DNA from: Scolanthus callimorphus
Taxonomy: Eukaryota; Cnidaria; Anthozoa; Actiniaria; Edwardsiidae
Assembly (NCBI GenBank): GCA_033964015.1
Contig: JAWWUD010000055.1
Span: forward strand, 508,501-572,500
Direction of reading: 5' to 3'
Length of the DNA: 64,000 bases
Under the pieces are notes generated by a model. That model saw nothing but the letters and a program-made list of their open reading frames with translations. It was not told the origin of the DNA and ran no database searches. The translations under genes and the position numbers were made by a program. Shown in pieces: positions 34,701 to 43,454 of this stretch (positions are counted from its first letter, which is position 1; every line of letters starts with the position of its first letter).

Positions 34701-37700
34701 CCCTAGCAGCGAGGCGTGTTTTGAAATGATGTAACTTATCTTTGAAGTTTTTCTCGTCTGAGTTCGTTCGCAGTAGTTGTAAGGCCTCTCCTTTGACAAA
34801 ACCTTTCTTACAATTGAAAGGATGACAAGATGAGAAATGAGTGTACTGGAACTTTTCAGTGGGCTTGAAATGAGTGGTGATATCAAGTATATTGGAAACG
34901 TTAAATCTAGAACCTTTGTAAATTTCAGTGTCGAGAAAAACGACCCGCTCTGATGATAATTCACAAGTGAATTTGATTGTGTTGTGGAATGAATTTGCGA
35001 ATTTCACAAAGTCACTAACTTCGCTTTCGCTAATTAGCCACAACGAAAAGACATCATCATTAAAGCGTTTCCAGACATGTGGTTTGTAAGGGCTAGATGC
35101 GAGGAGCTGTGTTTCGATATGCGACATAAAAATGTTCGCAAAGGCCACAGCCATTTTTGTTTCCATTGCTACACCGTGTATTTGTAAGTAATGTTTGCCA
35201 TTAAAAGAAAAAGAGTTCTCGCCTAGGATAAGATCCATAAGTTCCCTAAGATCCTCAGTGGGAATAGGTATACTTGTTGCGTATAACTCTTCGTAGTTTT
35301 GGCAAACTATGTTAATACCCTCTATCTGGGGTAGGTGTAATGTTTACAAAACGAGCTGGAGTGTTTTATCGGCAGATAGAAACACGAGACGAAGCCGAGT
35401 GTTTCTATCTGCCGATAAAACACGACAGCGAGTTTTGTAAACTACTGCTAAAACGGTTGCCAGTAATAATTCATAATTCCAAGCAAGTTAAAAAAAGGAA
35501 ATAAATTTGTGAGAACTACTTCATTGAAATCGAGAATAAGAAATCTGATATAGACTGGCTTCAAGTTGTATTGTTTAGCTATTTTGAAATGGCAAACAAA
35601 AGATTGACAACGAGAGCTTTTCTTTACGAATAGTGTATTTAGAGAGGCGTTCCGAATAATTGGCATATCTTCTGTGTTGGGACAAAAGGTCGGTTCGAAT
35701 AATTACATGACTTTCAAAAAGAGAAGAATTCCCTTTGGAATAGCTGTCACTTATTTACCTATAATAATGATGAGCAAAGAAATGCCGTTCAAATGTCATA
35801 GACAAGAAATGAATGTATTAGCGATACCAGCGATACCTATAATAATGCTAGGGCTTTCTGATTGGCTTTTGTAAAGAAAGGGCTATGTCATTAGTTTCGG
35901 GGGCAGTGTTTCCTATTGTTTTTTTATTCTTTTTATGATTCAAATTTCTTTGACGAAATTTTCTTTGTCATGCGCGTAATGCATCATATGCAATGTGCCC
36001 ATTCATTCTCGTTTAACAAAGCATTGCGGTTCGTACGGACTCGTCAAGTAGAGTAACTTGGACGGGTGAGTTAAATTCGTTTATCTGTGCATGATGATTT
36101 TGAGCCCAATTCAACTCAAGTATTACCAAATAATTTTGAAAGATGTCCGTTTAGGGTGGTCGGCACTGCCCGAGTCGTTACCGAAAATTAATAAATGTGA
36201 TAAATGAACTATCGTTTTACAAAATGCACGTATTCATTTCTAACATGCGTTCTTTTTTCGTAGGTTACGGGAAAAGGTGGAAATCATGACCACAGAGCGT
36301 TTGTAAGAGATGGGGTCTCCATGAATATTATCGGGGAAACATGTTGTTCTGGTGAGTTGTCCTATCATTACTGATGCTCAGTGAGCCAGACTTGATAGAG
36401 AACTGTGCTCACTGAACTGGATCTGATATAGAACTCTGACGTCACCGGAGTTCTATATCAGATTCAGTTCAGTGCGCAGCAGCTCTATATCGTTTCTGGC
36501 TGATTGAGCACCATTATGATATGGCAACCAATCAGAACAGCTGTTCCCTGAAAATATTCATGGACTCCCCAAAATGCTAATTTCTATCGGGGTATACAAA
36601 CGGCCTTCATGGTCCTGATTTCCATTGTGTTTGCCTGATTGACTATTCATGAGTTTTAGAATGGTGTAAAGAGAACTAACATCAAGACTAGCCAATAGGG
36701 CGGTGTCCGGAATGTGGGTTTTCTCTATGAAGTTTATAAAATCAGTGGTGTCCTTTATGTAAGACTCTTTCGATTTTGCTATAGGTTGCAAGAGAGAGTC
36801 AACAAAGCTAGAGATTCGTTCGGTTGGTCCTCCGCTGCCAGATATAATTGGTCTGCCCACTGGTATTTTTTTGTGTATTTTAGTGAGCGTGTAGAATTCT
36901 GGTATGCGGAGATTGCTAAATCCTTCGTTTAACCACTTAAAAGTCATTTTGTCAATGTGTTTGTTTTGGAATAGTTTGTTAACCATTCTTCTCACTTTGA
37001 CAGACGTTTCAGATACCATAGGGATCTCGAGAGGTCGATAGAATTGCTCATCTAGGAGCTGTGATTCTGCCTCTTCGATTTTAGAGTTGGTATCCATGAT
37101 GACTGTAGTAGTTCCTTTGTCTGCTTTCTTTAAGACGATACCTTTGTCGTGTTTTAGCGTTAGAAGTGCTTGTCGTTCTTGTGGGATTAAATTATCCTCG
37201 AAGCGACAGACGGTTAAGTTTGCTAAATCCGTGCGCGTGTCGTCAAGATACTGCTCGAGTGCTACAGAAGGCTGAGCTGGCGGTTTACAGTCAGATTTCA
37301 CGTAGAATTTGTGTAGCGGTTTCTTCGGAGTATCTGCGAACATATAGCGCAGGCGCATACGACGTGCGAAGGCATTAAAGTCCTTTAATAAAGAACGTAT
37401 GAGAGCAGTCACGTTTCCCGCTTTAGGAGTTGGAATAAATTTCAACCCTTTTGCTAATAAGCTAACTTCGCTGTCCGAGAGCGTACGTTTAGAGGTATTG
37501 TATATAAATTCCTCGTTTGTGGCTCTATCGTTCAGGAGTAGTTTTTGGCGGCGGGCGGATCGTTTGCAGTTTCTATGAGGGGTGCGCGCTTGATAGGAGC
37601 GTGCATGAGAAGTGAAACTGATACGGTTGTAAGATGAATCTCTTTGTTTATTAAGGACAGTCAGTGATTTTACAAGATTCTGTAATTCAAAGAATTGCTT

Positions 37701-40700
37701 CTTCATAGTCCTTAACTCGGCCTCTGTATCGGCCAGTTTCTTGTGCGCTGGCTTTGTGCGAACCTTCTTTGGCGCTTTGTACGGGCGGTGGTCAGCTTTG
37801 GTGGGAATCTTTGGACTCAAGGTCAGCAATGGCCTTTTCATCCGCTGTTAGATTGCTCTCTTGCTGCTGGACCATAAGGTTTAGTAGGTCAGATTGGGCT
37901 TTGGCGCGTATCTCACGAACTTTGGCCAGAAAGTCTTCGCTCGTTCTGACGTGAGGGTTCGGATTGTACTGGAGACCAATTGGGCAGGTCTTCTTGGATA
38001 TGAACTCTCTCAGATTGGCTATGGACTTCTTGGTCCGGGTACGTCTGGTCTGCAAGGCTGACAGGCGGTTTCTGGCATGTTTCGGCACCCCTTGTGGATT
38101 GGCACTGTTGCGCTTTGGCGGGGCTGTGAGGGCGGCGCTAGGTCGGCCTCATCGGTAACAGATCGCTTTCGCTTTGCTGGCGTGTCCTTGATCGGTGAGA
38201 TCAGAGGTGGGCTGCATGACATTTCTGCTAAGGCGGAGTCCAGTGATGAGTCAGAGACATCAAGGTTGGAAGCCATAGTCTGTAGTTCTAAAAGAACTGT
38301 CTATGCGTATCAGGTTGAGCTTTTAAGTTTGCGAGACTAGTTTCGGATGCTGGATAGGCGTCCTTCAGTCGCTTAGATTGCTCGGATGGCCTCTGTAAAT
38401 GTTGCTGCTTAAGTAGGATTTCAGACTCTCTCTTGATTGGCTGGATAAGATATCAATTAGCCTATTCATAACGTAACAAAGGGGGCGGCATCTTGATCCG
38501 CTTTTGGCGGTAACTTGATCCGCGTCTCTCTATTGTGGGCTCTCGGGCCTATTGTTTGTTGAAAACAAAGGGCACAGCTTTCTTTCGCAAAATTGTTATG
38601 CCCCTCAAACAGAGCAAACTAACAAGCTTGAAGCGACGCGGATCGAAATGTGAGTAATTTCGCATAAATTATCATCCCGTCCAATCAGCGGCCAGTTCAA
38701 CTAGCCAATTAGATTCTATCATACTGCTCGAACAAAACTCGGTTGACTCAACGAGTGTTTAGTCTTTGCATCTTGCATCCTGCGAGTACATTGACTCAAA
38801 GCTATACGCAACTGACGAAGGGCGCCTTATCCAGCACCCGAAACTGGTCTTGCATTATACATAGCTATCATGGCTCATGACTTCGCACACGAAGCGCCGC
38901 GGCCATGATTTACACTTAGTAATTTGTTTTTGCTAGTTATTACAGCGAAACTTATTACATCACAACCGCCCGCACACAAATGTGAGCAAATCCGCATAGA
39001 AGGGCTTTTAAAAGCCCTTTGACCTATACTGTTCACACAAATACAGCGGTTTCCATGGAGCAGAAGCGAACAACACTTGTTTCATTCCGAAAAGGGAAAT
39101 ATCTGACAGACATTTTAGTCTGCACCAAAATTCCCGCCAGAGAGTGAACTATTAAGTATCGGCACTACAAATATCACTGAGAAGATTGTGTGGACTTTGC
39201 AACATTATAAACCTTGATTATTCAGCCATGCCACTATCTCGATTCTGATTGGCTAAGAGTACGCAGCGAAATTGTGTTGGCGCGCAGTGCGTGACGTCAT
39301 ACTACAGACATTAGGATTGATACACTCTAATGACGTCATAACGCAAGCCAATAGGTTTGGCCGCCATCTTGGTTTCATTTCGGAAGCGAAAGCCAATTTT
39401 GCCAATATTCTCGTTGAATCTGTTATGATTTTTGCCAAGAGATCATTGCTCAGGATATCTAAACCTCAACTATGGTTATTTGAATTGAATACGAAGAGGA
39501 AAATACCAATAAATGTAAGCTAAAGATCAAAAACCGTTTCGCCGAGCAAGGCCTCGTCGTCGACTTCACTTAGAGGTAAGAATTGCTGGTTGCTGAATAA
39601 TAAAACACTTATTGAATTCAGTTTTCGCATGATAGTGAGATTTGTCAACGCCTCGAGTAAGTGTTATCCGCCTCAGCTTCGCTTCGGCAGATAACACAAA
39701 CCTCTGCGTTGCCAAATCTCACTATCATGCTAAACCACATCCAATAATTGTTAATTATATAGACACGAGTGTTTTCCCTGGCAAATATGTCATTCGTACA
39801 TCATACGGAACTACATCTGGGACCTGGGTGGCGCATTTTCCACTAGTGAGGATATCGGTTAAAAATAAAGGCGCTTGGAGATCCATTTTGTATCATTCTT
39901 CTAGTTTGTCTATTTATTAAAAAGAAAAACGGTGACTTGAAGATATGAATTTTATTTTCTCGTGTGTTCTTGCCACTCGAAGTCTTCACGTCACCGAGTA
40001 ATAATAATCTATATATCTTGTGTTCTTGCGTGTTTTATGTTATGTTCGGAAGAAACGGTTATCACATTTCGCTTTCCTAAACGGTCAATGCCTTTACAGA
40101 ATGGTCGTTGCCCTTTTGATCTATACCCTTCTAATTGGAGATTCTAAAGATCTCATTAGAAAGTGTCCGTAACCCAGCGAATTCACTCGTAGAGCAATGG
40201 TTACGGCAAGTAACAGCCTTTTACGAAGTGGATAATTTCGCCTGCGTACATGGATATTTACTCTCAAGTACACCCTGTGCCGCCATACTCCGACATTATC
40301 AAGCGTCACTTTCCGGGGGGGGGGGGGGATACTCCCTCATGTCGACTATACGGGGATGCTCCGCCCGAAAGAGGTAGGGTTTTGAGGCTGAAATTATAAA
40401 AAGGGGTTGCGATTTTGCGAATTCGCTATATAAATGGTAGCAAATCACTAGATTCTGTTTAAAAATGTTGGGGTTTTGTTGTTGCAGTATAGAAAATTGT
40501 TTCAATTTTTCACGTTTTTGTGATTTTATCCCGGGGCCACTTTATGTGGCATTTTATGTAACGCGTGTTTTCTTTGTTTCCTTATAGGGGGGGGGGGGGC
40601 ACTTTATGCTTACCTGGTATAGACCTTTATCACGCAATATTGATTATTAATATATAATAGTTATCCGAAAATGAAATCCAGTTTCCAATTCTACACATCC

Positions 40701-41170
40701 GTATTAGTAAAACTGCAAAGTTTCAAAAGAATTACTTGAAAACTGACTGAGATATGAATTTTTGAAACCTCCTATTCTGACTTACTTTTTACAAAGAAAT
40801 GTATAGGCAAATACGTCAAGTCGAGGCTGGACGGGCATCGATGCCCGTCCAGCCTCGTTTCGATTTATTTTCCCATACATTTATTGTTAAAAAATAAGCC
40901 AGAATACGAAGTTTTGAAAATTCATATCTCAGTCAGTATTGAAGCAATCTTCACCAAACTTTGCAATTTTACTAATACGGATGTGTAGAATTGAATACTG
41001 GATTTCATTTTCTGATAACTATTATATATTATTAATCAATATTGCGTGATAAAGGCCTATGTAACGCGCGTTTTCTTTGTTTCCTTTTAGTCTTTCCACA
41101 ATTATACATTCACATGTTGGCTCAGAGGAGGAAGGCTTTGTCAGGAGATTCACACAAGAAGAAGGAATAA
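13754..41170 (+). CDS. HACD: Very-long-chain (3R)-3-hydroxyacyl-CoA dehydratase, eight exons
   Basis: Exons 13754-13833, 17829-17946, 26323-26341, 27279-27367, 29668-29789, 32284-32323, 32827-32965, 41091-41170; 687 nt, 228 aa. The product matches the HACD/PTPLA/PHS1 family: an ER membrane enzyme with about six spans that dehydrates 3-hydroxyacyl-CoA, third step of fatty-acid elongation. Family hallmarks seen: FFxWGVVYSVPQ, AWTVTEIIRY, the catalytic Tyr-x6-Glu (YPIGVTGE; Tyr 151 and Glu 158, split across exons 6 and 7), ELTTIYAALP, and a C-terminal KKKE dilysine ER signal. Exon 3 is only 19 nt. Exon 5 has the right length, but its middle is in another frame: one base seems missing near 29674 and one extra near 29742, so a literal translation meets TGA. 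Assembly homopolymer error or a damaged allele are both possible. Introns are swollen by transposons. Confidence 0.85.
13925..15920. mobile_element. Element with about 100-bp terminal inverted repeats in HACD intron 1
   Basis: Sequence at about 13930-14037 (GTGACCCAGGACAATTG ... GGGGATTGTGGTAAGGGATG) returns in inverted orientation at about 15820-15918 with few differences. The pair brackets about 2 kb with no recognisable transposase. It contains the nested element below and a G-run at 14149-14179. Probably a non-autonomous foldback-type transposon. Confidence 0.65.
14117..15210. repeat. Nested 30-bp inverted repeat enclosing three 323-bp tandem copies
   Basis: ATGCACCTATCAATGTTTTG at 14118 is mirrored at 15178-15210. 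Inside are three near-identical direct copies of a 323-bp unit starting with GGGCAACCCCACGGGAATTT at about 14180, 14503 and 14826. Each copy carries an open frame of about 72 codons on the minus strand that resembles no known domain; it is better read as repeat DNA than as a gene. Confidence 0.65.
15921..17828. other. Rest of HACD intron 1
   Basis: Unique-looking AT-rich sequence with several C/G homopolymer runs (about 16146-16175 and 17188-17200) and degenerate GGAAATTCCAGGGGGT repeats at 17160-17240. No exon, RNA gene or element recognised. Confidence 0.35.
19931..21709. mobile_element. Foldback element carrying tandem AGGTCA half-sites
   Basis: Ends are CCTGGTGCACACTAGCGACA and its inverse (ends 21709). 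Long inner arms (about 20090-20275 and 21446-21645) are inverted copies sharing GAAGATCGCATTC and TGGACACAT. The right arm has eight perfect TGACCTG copies (21564-21619); the left has about five degenerate ones (20100-20135). Between the arms are two smaller palindromic MITEs. No transposase seen. Confidence 0.7.
20499..20848. repeat. Two small palindromic MITEs
   Basis: The first (20499-20652) has 18-bp ends CCTCGTCCCCAGGCTAC and its inverse. The second (about 20690-20848) has TCGTACCCAGAGCTGCCCGG and an inverse ending GAGCTCTGGGTTCGAGAG, with an internal CGCATGCG pair. The second family recurs as a cluster at 47.3-47.8 kb. Confidence 0.6.
22024..22984. other. HACD intron 2 sequence without gene
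   Basis: AT-rich, with a G-run near 22782. TCACGACAGTCATCTGAAATCCGCTCTAT-like motifs (22670-22770) appear in part again at about 26620 and 60045, so a dispersed repeat is likely. No exon recognised. Confidence 0.3.
22985..23070. repeat. Palindromic repeat, ACGAGCTGGAGTGTTTTATCGG family
   Basis: TATAAAACGAGCTGGAGTG...CACGACATGCGAGTTTTATA forms an imperfect palindrome. The same core occurs at 35345-35450 and, inverted, at 42640-42712. Confidence 0.55.
23688..25175 (+). pseudogene. Decayed Penelope-like retroelement (RT plus GIY-YIG endonuclease)
   Basis: Frame-shifted remains in element order. 23770-23890: the pre-RT region (YVYLPSDKGTEFCVVQQGKY). 24020-24540: reverse transcriptase with the LDVVSLYTSIP block, LPMGSSVSGILA, and a changed active site YKRYVDEI where an Asp-Asp pair is expected. 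24540-24800: the post-RT FYKKP region. 25060-25170: a GIY-YIG nuclease start (GEFYIGST). At least three frame breaks. RT plus C-terminal GIY-YIG is diagnostic of the Penelope-like class. It lies in HACD intron 2 in the sense orientation. Not functional as it stands. Confidence 0.8.
25200..25670. repeat. Degenerate tandem repeats after the Penelope remnant
   Basis: About three copies of a roughly 60-bp unit containing CGCGCGGACTACCTGTGG (25215-25330). Then two copies of a roughly 120-bp unit with GATCCCACCAATAAA (25480-25670). Perhaps the element's own 3' region. The remainder up to 26322 shows no exon. Confidence 0.45.
26980..27004. repeat. C homopolymer in HACD intron 3
   Basis: A run of about 25 C residues. 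One of many long C or G runs here (also 14149-14179, 15919-15939, 32215-32236), a place where assembly length is unreliable. Confidence 0.7.
28468..29164. repeat. 50-bp minisatellite in HACD intron 4
   Basis: About 14 head-to-tail copies of a 50-bp unit containing CAGTAAGATATCCACGGGCG and CACAACGAACCTGTTC. Because 50 is not a multiple of three, the long minus-strand open frames through it cycle all three frames and are not taken as genes. Confidence 0.9.
29749..32160. repeat. 60-bp minisatellite derived from HACD exon 5 and its 5' splice site
   Basis: About 35 direct copies of a 60-bp unit. The first copy is the last ~41 nt of HACD exon 5 plus the start of intron 5. Nearly every unit repeats the coding tail (TLVSVLPHAL.WCR in the HACD frame) followed by CAG|GTAAGAG, a strong 5' splice site; about 34 copies keep it and the last has GGGGAG instead. 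One partial copy is inverted (about 30401-30444). The array is interrupted at 30092-30380 by a MITE. Long open frames on both strands are a by-product of a unit divisible by three. Confidence 0.92.
30092..30380. mobile_element. Palindromic MITE inserted in the 60-bp array
   Basis: Ends AAGGCCTAGTTTATACGTCG and the inverse CGACGTATGAACTAGGCCTT. The interior is built of inverted TTTAATT/GACGAAT segments (TTATACGTCGCATTTAATTA and relatives). It interrupts one repeat unit exactly at its GTAAG. Confidence 0.75.
32966..34329. other. Start of HACD intron 7, no gene
   Basis: No further exon is needed between exons 7 and 8 for a full HACD product, and none is seen. Fragments of dispersed repeats (GCTGCATTCTGATTGGTAGC near 34041; CAATTATTGGATGAGG near 34202) lie at the right edge. 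Confidence 0.35.
35341..36662. mobile_element. 1.3-kb insertion within the Penelope RT, 7-bp target duplication
   Basis: GGTGTAA flanks both edges (35334-35340 and 36663-36669), and RT homology resumes on either side. The insert begins with the GTTTACAAAACGAGCTGGAG palindrome, whose relative is at 42.4-42.7 kb in the opposite orientation. It also includes a separate palindromic MITE at 36373-36512. No transposase recognised. Confidence 0.6.
36373..36512. repeat. Palindromic MITE
   Basis: GATGCTCAGTGAGCCAGA at the left is mirrored by TCTGGCTGATTGAGCA at the right. The centre GACGTCACCGGAGTTCTATA and flanking TCTGATATAGAACTC form inverted arms of about 65 nt. Confidence 0.6.
38331..38375 (-). 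ncRNA. Degenerate hammerhead-like motif upstream of the Penelope ORF
   Basis: On the minus strand: GCGA-CTGA, a stem-loop GGACGC/GCATCC, GAAAC-TA-GTC, TCGC. It pairs like the copy at 38800-38866, but about three bases of the CTGANGA core are missing, so it is probably inactive. Paired positions differ from the other copy in a compensatory way (see the finding on covariation). Confidence 0.5.
38800..38866 (+). ncRNA. Type I hammerhead ribozyme candidate of a Penelope-like element
   Basis: Core CTGACGA (38812-38818) and GAAA (38840-38843). Stem II GGGCGC/GCACCC (one C.A mismatch) closes an 8-nt loop. Stem III is minimal: A843-T848 and C844-G847 with a 2-nt loop. Predicted cleavage follows GTC at 38849. 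Stem I is GCAA (808-811) with TTGC (850-853), then an internal loop, then AGCTAT (800-805) with ATAGCT (861-866). Penelope-like elements are known to carry such short-stem-III hammerheads. Caveat: one extra A (38819) between the core and stem II. Confidence 0.65.
39067..39147 (+). pseudogene. Fragment of Penelope 3' coding end, opposite to the main copy
   Basis: The frame RTTLVSFRKGKYLTDILV..KIP ends at a TGA and matches the conserved post-RT tail also seen (more decayed) at the end of the minus-strand element. Surrounding sequence (39060-39232) is an inverted copy of 34330-34495, so Penelope debris is arranged as two opposed pieces. Confidence 0.6.
39280..39345. promoter_or_regulatory. Two TGACGTCA (CRE-like) sites
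   Basis: GTGACGTCAT (about 39291) and ATGACGTCAT (about 39330) lie 40 bp apart in the intron. Perfect CREB/ATF palindromes by sequence; there is no nearby start site to assign them to. Confidence 0.3.
39600..39990. repeat. Palindromic MITEs related to those at 7.2 kb and 10.7 kb
   Basis: GCATGATAGTGAGATTTG and its inverse (about 39628 and 39713) form a hairpin-capable pair around GTTATCCGCCTCAGC/GGCAGATAAC. The next 200 bp match the 10.63-10.99 kb repeat. Confidence 0.5.
40555..41090. repeat. Foldback MITE and duplicated 3' splice site before HACD exon 8
   Basis: A 440-bp palindrome (40619-41059): ends CCTTTATCACGCAATATTGA and its inverse, with a perfect centre GGCTGGACGGGCATCGATGC continuing symmetrically. 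A 33-bp direct repeat, TATGTAACGCG.GTTTTCTTTG continuing to a TAG, occurs at 40555-40587 and again at 41058-41090, where it is the acceptor of HACD exon 8. Confidence 0.75.
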
Positions 41171-41171
41171 A
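41166..41171 (+). terminator. AATAAA overlapping the HACD stop codon
   Basis: The hexamer overlaps the TAA stop (41168-41170). A second set of AATAAA-like hexamers is at about 41502-41510, and use of either is possible. The short open frame at 41313-41510 lies in the likely 3' UTR and is not called a gene. Confidence 0.35.
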
Positions 41172-41596
41172 CTTTTAAATCCAAATCAAATAGAAGGGAC
41201 ACTCAATCTTGGTCTTTTTTTTATTATTCAGACCATACCAAAACAAAACCGCCTGCTTTAGCACTTTTACACATCTTTGTGAACAGATAGGCCCGCTCTC
41301 AGCTCCGCGTCTATGCCGCTTCGGGTTGAACAAAAGCGAGACATAATTTTGTATTCAACAGACACCGGAAAATTAGTACACCCAAATGTGGAGTTACCGT
41401 TTGTATTAAGATTGTATAGACTTTTTGATGGGAAGCGAAGGAAGATATGTACATTAGCAGTTCGGGTGGGCTACATCTACCGTTGGCTCTTCTTGTTAGT
41501 AATAAAATAATAAGTTTTACACAATGGTGGCATTCACAATATTAAAAGGGATTGATATATAAATAAACATTTTTACAATGCATGAACAAATCTTAG

Positions 41597-41895
41597 CCAG
41601 GCCCGTAGGAGGGGTGTTCGTGGGTTTCGAACGAACCCCCCTCGGGGCTTGAAAAATCAGGTTTTTGATCACAAAATAGGTAGGAAGCACCGCCAAATGC
41701 TATAAATTCGGTTTATACAGGGTTTTTTCTGAAAAACGAAGGACAACGAACCATCCTTGGGGCCAGAAAAATCAGATTTTTGGCCATAAACAGGTAGGAA
41801 ACACAGCAAATCCTATAAATTTGACATATACAAAGTTTTTTTTCGGAAACTGAGGACAACGAACCCCCCTCAAAGAAAGCGAGCTACGGGCCTGT
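41597..41895. repeat. MITE with CAGGCCCGTAG ends
   Basis: CAGGCCCGTAGGAGGGG at the left and GCGAGCTACGGGCCTG at the right. Two degenerate halves share ATCAGTTTTTGGCCATAAACAGG-type sequence. No coding capacity. Confidence 0.55.
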
Positions 41896-42084
41896 TAACT
41901 GTCATTCTAAAACTAATACATAATTAATGAGCCAAACACAAAAAAATCAAAACCGTGAACGGCCGCTGTATACCTAGATAAAGTCCCGATATAGACACTA
42001 CATACGGGTACCGTGTTTATATCTATCATACAGACACTCATGTTTAAGAAATATATAGACACGGTACCCCGGATGAAGTGTCGC

Positions 42085-42405
42085 ATAGGGGTGAACACTG
42101 GTCACCAAACCGCAACCTTTATCCATGTGGGATGCTTATCCTGTATCGGCGCATGCTTGAAATTCTACGTCACAGTAGCCATACTCTACGATTGTCAACT
42201 TTTTTTATGGCCAGTTTTTTTTTTCTTTTTTCCAGGGTCGGCACGAGTGCTGATGTGCACTTTCTGGACCGACCTTACCTCTTCGTTCAAATTACTTTAG
42301 GATCATGTCATGAACACTGGTCATCCCAACCGCAACCTTTATCCATGTGGGATGCTTATTCTGTATCTGCGCATGCTTAAAATTCTGCGTCACAGTAATC
42401 ATGAA
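42085..42405. repeat. Duplicated 90-bp segment
   Basis: GCAACCTTTATCCATGTGGG and flanks occur at about 42090-42182 and again at about 42310-42402. Just upstream, an AGACACGGTACC palindrome spans about 41990-42070. Confidence 0.55.
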
Positions 42406-42411
42406 CACAGA

Positions 42412-42715
42412 AGACATGTCAATTATTCGGAACGCCTCTCTAAATACGCTATTCGTAATGAAAAGCTCTCATTGTCAATCTTTTGTTTGCCATTTCAAAT
42501 AGCTAAACAATACAACTTGAAGCCAGTCTATATCAGATTTCTTATATCTCGATTTCAATGAAGTAGTTCTTACAAATTTATTTCCTTTTTTCTTAAACTA
42601 ACTTGGAATTATGAATTATTACTGGCAACCGTTTTAGAAGTAGTTTACAAAACTCGCTGTCGTGTTTTATCTGCCGATAAAACACTCCAGCTGGTTTTGT
42701 AAACATTACTTAGTT
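42412..42715. repeat. Opposite-strand copy of the 35.34-35.67 kb element
   Basis: AATTATTCGGAACGCCTCTC through GTTTTGTAAACA matches the reverse complement of 35341-35660 over about 300 bp with few differences. It ends in the same ATAAAACACTCCAGC palindrome. Confidence 0.65.
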
Positions 42716-42837
42716 GCTTATTTACTAGATAATGTTTTAGTGAACGTGGGAAGAAAAAAAGATGAAGAATATTTAAGTATAGGAAATTACCTTGCGACGC
42801 TTTAGATTCGATTTAAACTGGAAGAACAATGAAGGTG

Positions 42838-43117
42838 CAGTAAAAACCCGCGTATAAGAACCTGGATTTTTTAAGTTAGCCTAAACAGGTTCTTATATAA
42901 ATGGTACTAAAGCAAATTTAGGCTACAGAGGTTTTTAAAATAGGTTCTTCAATTTTTATATGAATTTCATTTAAATATATTAGAAATAAGTTTAAGGAAT
43001 TATTTGAATGGTAAACACAATAGACATTCAACATAGAGTACTTTAAAGCTTGAAAGAAATAAATGTTATGTCAAGTTTCTTAAAACCCAGGTTCTTATAC
43101 GCGGGTTTTTACTGTAT
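42838..43117. mobile_element. 280-bp MITE with perfect 28-bp inverted ends
   Basis: CAGTAAAAACCCGCGTATAA, continuing GAACCTGG, is mirrored exactly at 43090-43117. CAGT...ACTG ends suggest a pogo/Tc1-type relative. Interior AT-rich, no frame. Confidence 0.75.
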
Positions 43118-43296
43118 TGGACAATAGAGTCTCCTTGTTATGGAACGGCTCTTGATTGCACACCGGCGTATGAACTATTTTTGTCAGCACAGTGGCGTTG
43201 GTTAACAAAAGAGCAAATTTGACTAAACTTTAGTCTAAGGATACTCGGGGGCATTGGTTAACAAAATAACAACGTTTGGGTAAACTTCAATAATGA

Positions 43297-43454
43297 CATA
43301 GTCACACCGGGATGTCCAAAGCGAACAGAGGGCACTTGGATTAGCTCGTCTCCACTGCTGCTACTGATCCCGGCACATAGTCACACCGGGATGTCCAAAG
43401 CGAACAAAGGGCACTTGGATTAGCTCGTCTCCACTGCTGCTACTGATCCCGGCG
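43297..43454. repeat. 79-bp tandem duplication
   Basis: Two adjacent copies of a unit starting CATAGTCACACCGGGATGTC and ending TGATCCCGGC., with two or three differences. Confidence 0.85.

Larger units (their letters stand above)
34430..38276 (-). pseudogene. Decayed Penelope-like retroelement on the minus strand of HACD intron 7
   Basis: Read from 38276 leftward: a charged N-terminal region (frames joined near 38088 and 37841); the pre-RT block (SDSEVSLLAKGLKFIPTPK, KKADKGTTTVIMD); RT motifs FYTLTKIHK, GRPIISGSGGPTE, LASLDVSSLYT; then a 1.3-kb insertion; then RT resumes (IEGINIVCQNYEEL, HGVAMETKMAVAFAN, RFNDDVFSLW). Homology continues past a TAG at 34585 (YNPTVPNLKRVLMKHW) to about 34430. 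No GIY-YIG domain is found at the end. At least four breaks, so not functional. The charged N-terminus followed by SLLAKGL-type sequence resembles the Neptune/Poseidon-like branches (inference). Confidence 0.8.

Noticed and set aside
37087..38340. Several plus-strand frames of 60-87 codons
   Set aside because: Antisense shadows of the Penelope ORF.
39515..39565. Third hammerhead on the minus strand (CGACGAGGCC TTGCT CGGC GAAAC)
   Set aside because: The stem and GAAAC look right but the CTGANGA core is absent, so not called.
41313..41510. 65-codon frame after HACD
   Set aside because: Lies in the likely 3' UTR; no homology or start context.
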